NCBI RefSeq assembly: GCF_900129965.1
Contig: NZ_FQXM01000005.1
Location: 1 to 64,000, forward strand
Direction of reading: 5' to 3'
DNA from: Clostridium grantii DSM 8605
Lineage (GTDB): Bacteria; Bacillota; Clostridia; Clostridiales; Clostridiaceae
Length of the DNA stretch: 64,000 nucleotides
Below, one piece after another: positions 61,702-64,000 of this stretch. The first letter of the stretch is position 1; every line of letters begins with the position of its first letter. The position numbers were made by a program, and so were the translations under genes. The notes under the pieces were generated by a model, which was given only the letters and a program-made list of their open reading frames with translations, made no database searches and was not told where the DNA came from.

Positions 61702-63048
61702 ATGAATTTAGATGAATTAAAAGTTATTCTTAAGGAAAATGGAATTGTAGGAGCTGGTGGAGCTGGTTTTCCAACTTATGCAAAACTAAATAGTAAGGCA
61801 GATGTACTTATAATGAATTGTGCGGAATGTGAGCCCTTGATAAGGGTAGATAGACAACTTATCAAAATTTATACAGAAGAAATTCTAGATACTTATGAAA
61901 TGATGGTTCAGGTTTTAGGTTGTGAAAAAGGAATAATAGGAATTAAATCTCATTATAAAGAGTCAATTGAAGCAATAAAACATAAAATAGAAAATTATCC
62001 TAAATTGGAATTAAATATATTGGAAGACGTATACCCGGCTGGAGATGAAGTTGTTTTAATCTATGAAACAACGGGAAGAATTGTACCAGAAGGAGCTATA
62101 CCTATTACTGTTGGAGCAATTGTAGTTAATGTTGAAACAGTATTGAATATTCATAATGCTGTAGTAAATAAAAAAGCAGTAGTGGACACTTATGTAACAA
62201 TAACTGGAGAAGTTAATAATCCTATTACTGTTAAAGCGCCTATCGGAAGTAAAGTCATTGATTTAATAAACTTGGCGGGTGGAAGTAAAATAGAAGATTA
62301 TGAAATAATAATGGGTGGACCAATGACAGGGAGATTGACCACTTTAAATTCTTATATTACCAAAACTACTAAAGCATTGATAGTTCTCCCAAAAGAACAT
62401 TTAGTAATAAATAAACGAAAATTTGATCCTTCTATAGATATAAAAAGGGCCATGTCAGTTTGTTCCCAATGTAGAATGTGCTCTGATTTATGTCCAAGAA
62501 ATCAATTGGGGCATGTAATATCCCCACATAAAATCATGAATACTCTTGCAAATGGACTTACAGAGGATATTGATACCTTTACTTCTACAATGCTTTGTTG
62601 TGAATGTGGTATTTGTGAAATGTATGCTTGCCATCAGGGGTTAGCACCAAGAAGTTTGATTGCTGAAATGAAATTAAAGTTAAGAGAAAAAGGAATTAAA
62701 AATCCTCATAACAATGCACCAATAAATGTGGGAAGAATGAGAGAGTATAGAAAAATTCCTATTGATAGACTTATTGCAAAATTGAATTTAACTACTTATA
62801 ATGTCGATGCAAATTTAAGCCCAGATAGATTAAAAGTTAAAAAAGTAGAAATAAATATGAGACAGCATATAGGGGCACCGGCAGTTCCAATAGTAAAAGT
62901 TGGAGATGAAGTTTATAAAGGAAATGTGATTGGCATTGTTGATGAAAAGAATTTAGGGGCTTTTATTCATGCTAGCATAACAGGGGTTATTGTTAGTGTG
63001 AGCGAAAATAGTATTTTTATTGAAGCAAGAGGTGATATAAATGGATAA
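61702..63048 (+). CDS. pduS: Cobalamin reductase-type flavoprotein
   Basis: 448 residues. ATG 61702 follows AGAGGTG; the GTG at 61681 is in the leader. The RnfC/Nqo1-like part has GIVGAGGAGFPTYAKL and NCAECEPLIRVDRQL, then an SLBB-type domain (TITGEVNNPI). Two iron-sulfur motifs follow, CSQCRMCSDLCPRNQLGH and CCECGICEMYACHQG. The C-terminal end has a biotinyl/lipoyl-like hairpin fold (IGAPAVPIVKVGDEVYKG). It is proposed to supply electrons for cobalamin reduction, working with PduO and PduT. Confidence 0.94.
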   Translation: MNLDELKVILKENGIVGAGGAGFPTYAKLNSKADVLIMNCAECEPLIRVDRQLIKIYTEEILDTYEMMVQVLGCEKGIIGIKSHYKESIEAIKHKIENYPKLELNILEDVYPAGDEVVLIYETTGRIVPEGAIPITVGAIVVNVETVLNIHNAVVNKKAVVDTYVTITGEVNNPITVKAPIGSKVIDLINLAGGSKIEDYEIIMGGPMTGRLTTLNSYITKTTKALIVLPKEHLVINKRKFDPSIDIKRAMSVCSQCRMCSDLCPRNQLGHVISPHKIMNTLANGLTEDIDTFTSTMLCCECGICEMYACHQGLAPRSLIAEMKLKLREKGIKNPHNNAPINVGRMREYRKIPIDRLIAKLNLTTYNVDANLSPDRLKVKKVEINMRQHIGAPAVPIVKVGDEVYKGNVIGIVDEKNLGAFIHASITGVIVSVSENSIFIEARGDING

Positions 63049-63589
63049 AGCTATAGGATTAGTTGAATATAAAACAGTAGCAACGGGAATTACAGCTTCA
63101 GATGAAATGATAAAAACAGCCCATGTAGAGCTATTAATGGCTCAAACGGTTTGTCCTGGTAAGTTCATAGCCTTAATTGCAGGGGATTTAAGTGCAGTAA
63201 AAGCTGCAATTGAAGTTGGTAAGTCTAAATATGAATATAATTTAATAGATAGCTTTATACTTGGTAACCCTCATGAATCAATATTTAGTGCAATGAATGC
63301 TACAGCTAAATTTGGTAATTCAGGAGCCTTAGGTATAGTTGAAACTTATTCTGCAGCTACAGCTATAGTAGCAGCAGATATTGCAGCTAAAACGGCAAAG
63401 GTAAATATATTAGAGTTGAGGATTGCAAGAGGAATGGCCGGAAAAAGCTTTGTTTTAATTAGTGGAGAAATTGCTGCTGTAGAAGCTTCAGTGCAAGCAG
63501 CTATTCAAATGGTAAAAGAAGAAGGTATGCTAATAGACATGTCTATAATACCAAATCCGGACCCTAAACTTTGGGAAACTCTTGTATAA
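63041..63589 (+). CDS. pduT: BMC-T shell protein with iron-sulfur pore Cys
   Basis: 182 residues with two BMC domains in tandem (AIGLVEYKTVATGITASDEM, then GALGIVETYSAATAIVAADI). Cys in AQTVCPGKF corresponds to the PduT Cys that holds a [4Fe-4S] cluster at the trimer pore. It overlaps the pduS stop by 8 nt, matching the idea that PduS passes electrons through PduT. It is the only BMC-T gene in the window; pduB is not seen. Confidence 0.94.
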   Translation: MDKAIGLVEYKTVATGITASDEMIKTAHVELLMAQTVCPGKFIALIAGDLSAVKAAIEVGKSKYEYNLIDSFILGNPHESIFSAMNATAKFGNSGALGIVETYSAATAIVAADIAAKTAKVNILELRIARGMAGKSFVLISGEIAAVEASVQAAIQMVKEEGMLIDMSIIPNPDPKLWETLV

Positions 63590-63630
63590 AACAATTAAGA
63601 TAATATGAAATTAACAAAGGGGTGTTTTAC

Positions 63631-64000
63631 ATGAGCTATAAAATGTTGATAATTAATCCAGGGTCTACATCTACAAAAATTGGGGTATATGAAGATGAAA
63701 AACAGATTTTTGAGGAAACCTTGAGACATTCATCAGAAGAAATTGAAAAGTATGATAAGATTTATGATCAATTCGAATTTAGAAAAATTGTTATTTTAAA
63801 CATTCTAAAGGAAAATGGAATTAACATAAAAGATTTAAATGCAGTGGTTGCTAGAGGTGGACTTTTAAAACCAATTGATGGTGGTACTTATGCAGTTAAT
63901 AAAAGAATGATTGAAGATTTGAAAATAGGAATACAAGGACAACACGCTTCAAACTTAGGTGGAATTATTGCAAATGAAATTGCAAGTCTACTAGAAGTTC
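63631..64000 (+). CDS. Butyrate kinase-family acyl kinase, 5' part
   Basis: The start ATG 63631 follows AAAGGGGTG, and the frame is open to the window end (123 residues seen). MLIINPGSTSTKIGVYEDEK, VVARGGLLKPIDGGTYAVN and QGQHASNLGGIIANEIAS are butyrate kinase motifs. In its place many pdu operons carry the acetate-kinase-type PduW. Here it should convert propionyl-phosphate to propionate with ATP formation. It probably lies outside the shell, as no encapsulation helix is visible at its N terminus. Confidence 0.92.
   Translation, partial: MSYKMLIINPGSTSTKIGVYEDEKQIFEETLRHSSEEIEKYDKIYDQFEFRKIVILNILKENGINIKDLNAVVARGGLLKPIDGGTYAVNKRMIEDLKIGIQGQHASNLGGIIANEIASLLEV

Overview
The window comes from an AT-rich anaerobic Firmicute, most likely a Clostridium-type organism. 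The evidence is the strong GGAGG-like ribosome binding sites, heavy use of A/T-ending codons, TTG/GTG starts, intrinsic terminators with long T runs, and gene families typical of clostridia (a butyrate-kinase-type kinase, CUT2 sugar ABC transporters, a B12-dependent propanediol microcompartment). The species cannot be named from this sequence. No rRNA, tRNA or CRISPR array is visible.

Layout. Bases 1-24,500 are a patchwork of polysaccharide-degradation genes and scars. They hold the tail of a GH3 glycosidase, three sulfatases (one broken by an internal deletion), a beta-propeller protein, a GH106-like rhamnosidase-type enzyme, an operon of two TIM-barrel epimerases and two Gfo/Idh/MocA oxidoreductases, a GH2 enzyme, and many broken pieces: an IS66 element, IS66/IS3/possible IS91 remnants, an ABC transporter, a YesM/YesN-type two-component system, and fragments of rhaA, kduD, a GH88 gene and an oppF/dppF-like gene. 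The 8.0-10.7 kb and 16.1-24.4 kb stretches look less AT-rich than their surroundings, consistent with acquisition. Bases 24,900-31,900 are an intact rhamnoside module: an AraC regulator, L-rhamnose isomerase (rhaA), an ASRT-family protein, a GH78 alpha-L-rhamnosidase and a GH88 unsaturated glucuronyl hydrolase. Bases 32,000-41,500 hold two complete rhamnose/AI-2-type ABC transporters facing each other across a shared terminator. Bases 41,600-49,300 hold two DeoR regulators, a second AraC regulator and an operon of a fucose/arabinose-isomerase-family protein, L-rhamnose mutarotase (rhaM), a fused double class II aldolase and rhamnulokinase (rhaB). Bases 49,386 to the end are a microcompartment operon: encapsulated class II aldolase, pduCDE, pduG, pduH, pduO, pduP, a zinc alcohol dehydrogenase, four hexameric shell proteins, pduL, pduN, pduS, pduT and the start of a butyrate-kinase-family kinase.

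How it works together (inference from the gene set). Sulfatases, rhamnosidases and the unsaturated uronyl hydrolase would release rhamnose and uronic acid from a sulfated rhamnose/uronate glycan; an ulvan-like algal polysaccharide fits best. Rhamnose is imported, converted by mutarotase, isomerase and kinase to rhamnulose-1-phosphate, and cleaved by the aldolases to DHAP and lactaldehyde. The aldolase next to pduC carries a C-terminal encapsulation-type helix, and PduD, PduP, PduL and the alcohol dehydrogenase carry N-terminal ones, so lactaldehyde is probably made and reduced inside the compartment to 1,2-propanediol, which is then converted to propanol and propionyl-phosphate.

Regulation can be read in part from the DNA. 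Tandem half-sites spaced about 21 bp (AraC type) precede the first sulfatase, the GH106-like gene, the GH88 gene, the araC gene itself and a dead scar. A different 21-bp-spaced pair precedes the isomerase operon. An AAACA(C/A)A(G/A)A(A/G)AAAC motif, likely bound by a DeoR protein, lies at the promoters of the first ABC operon, the second deoR gene and the microcompartment operon.
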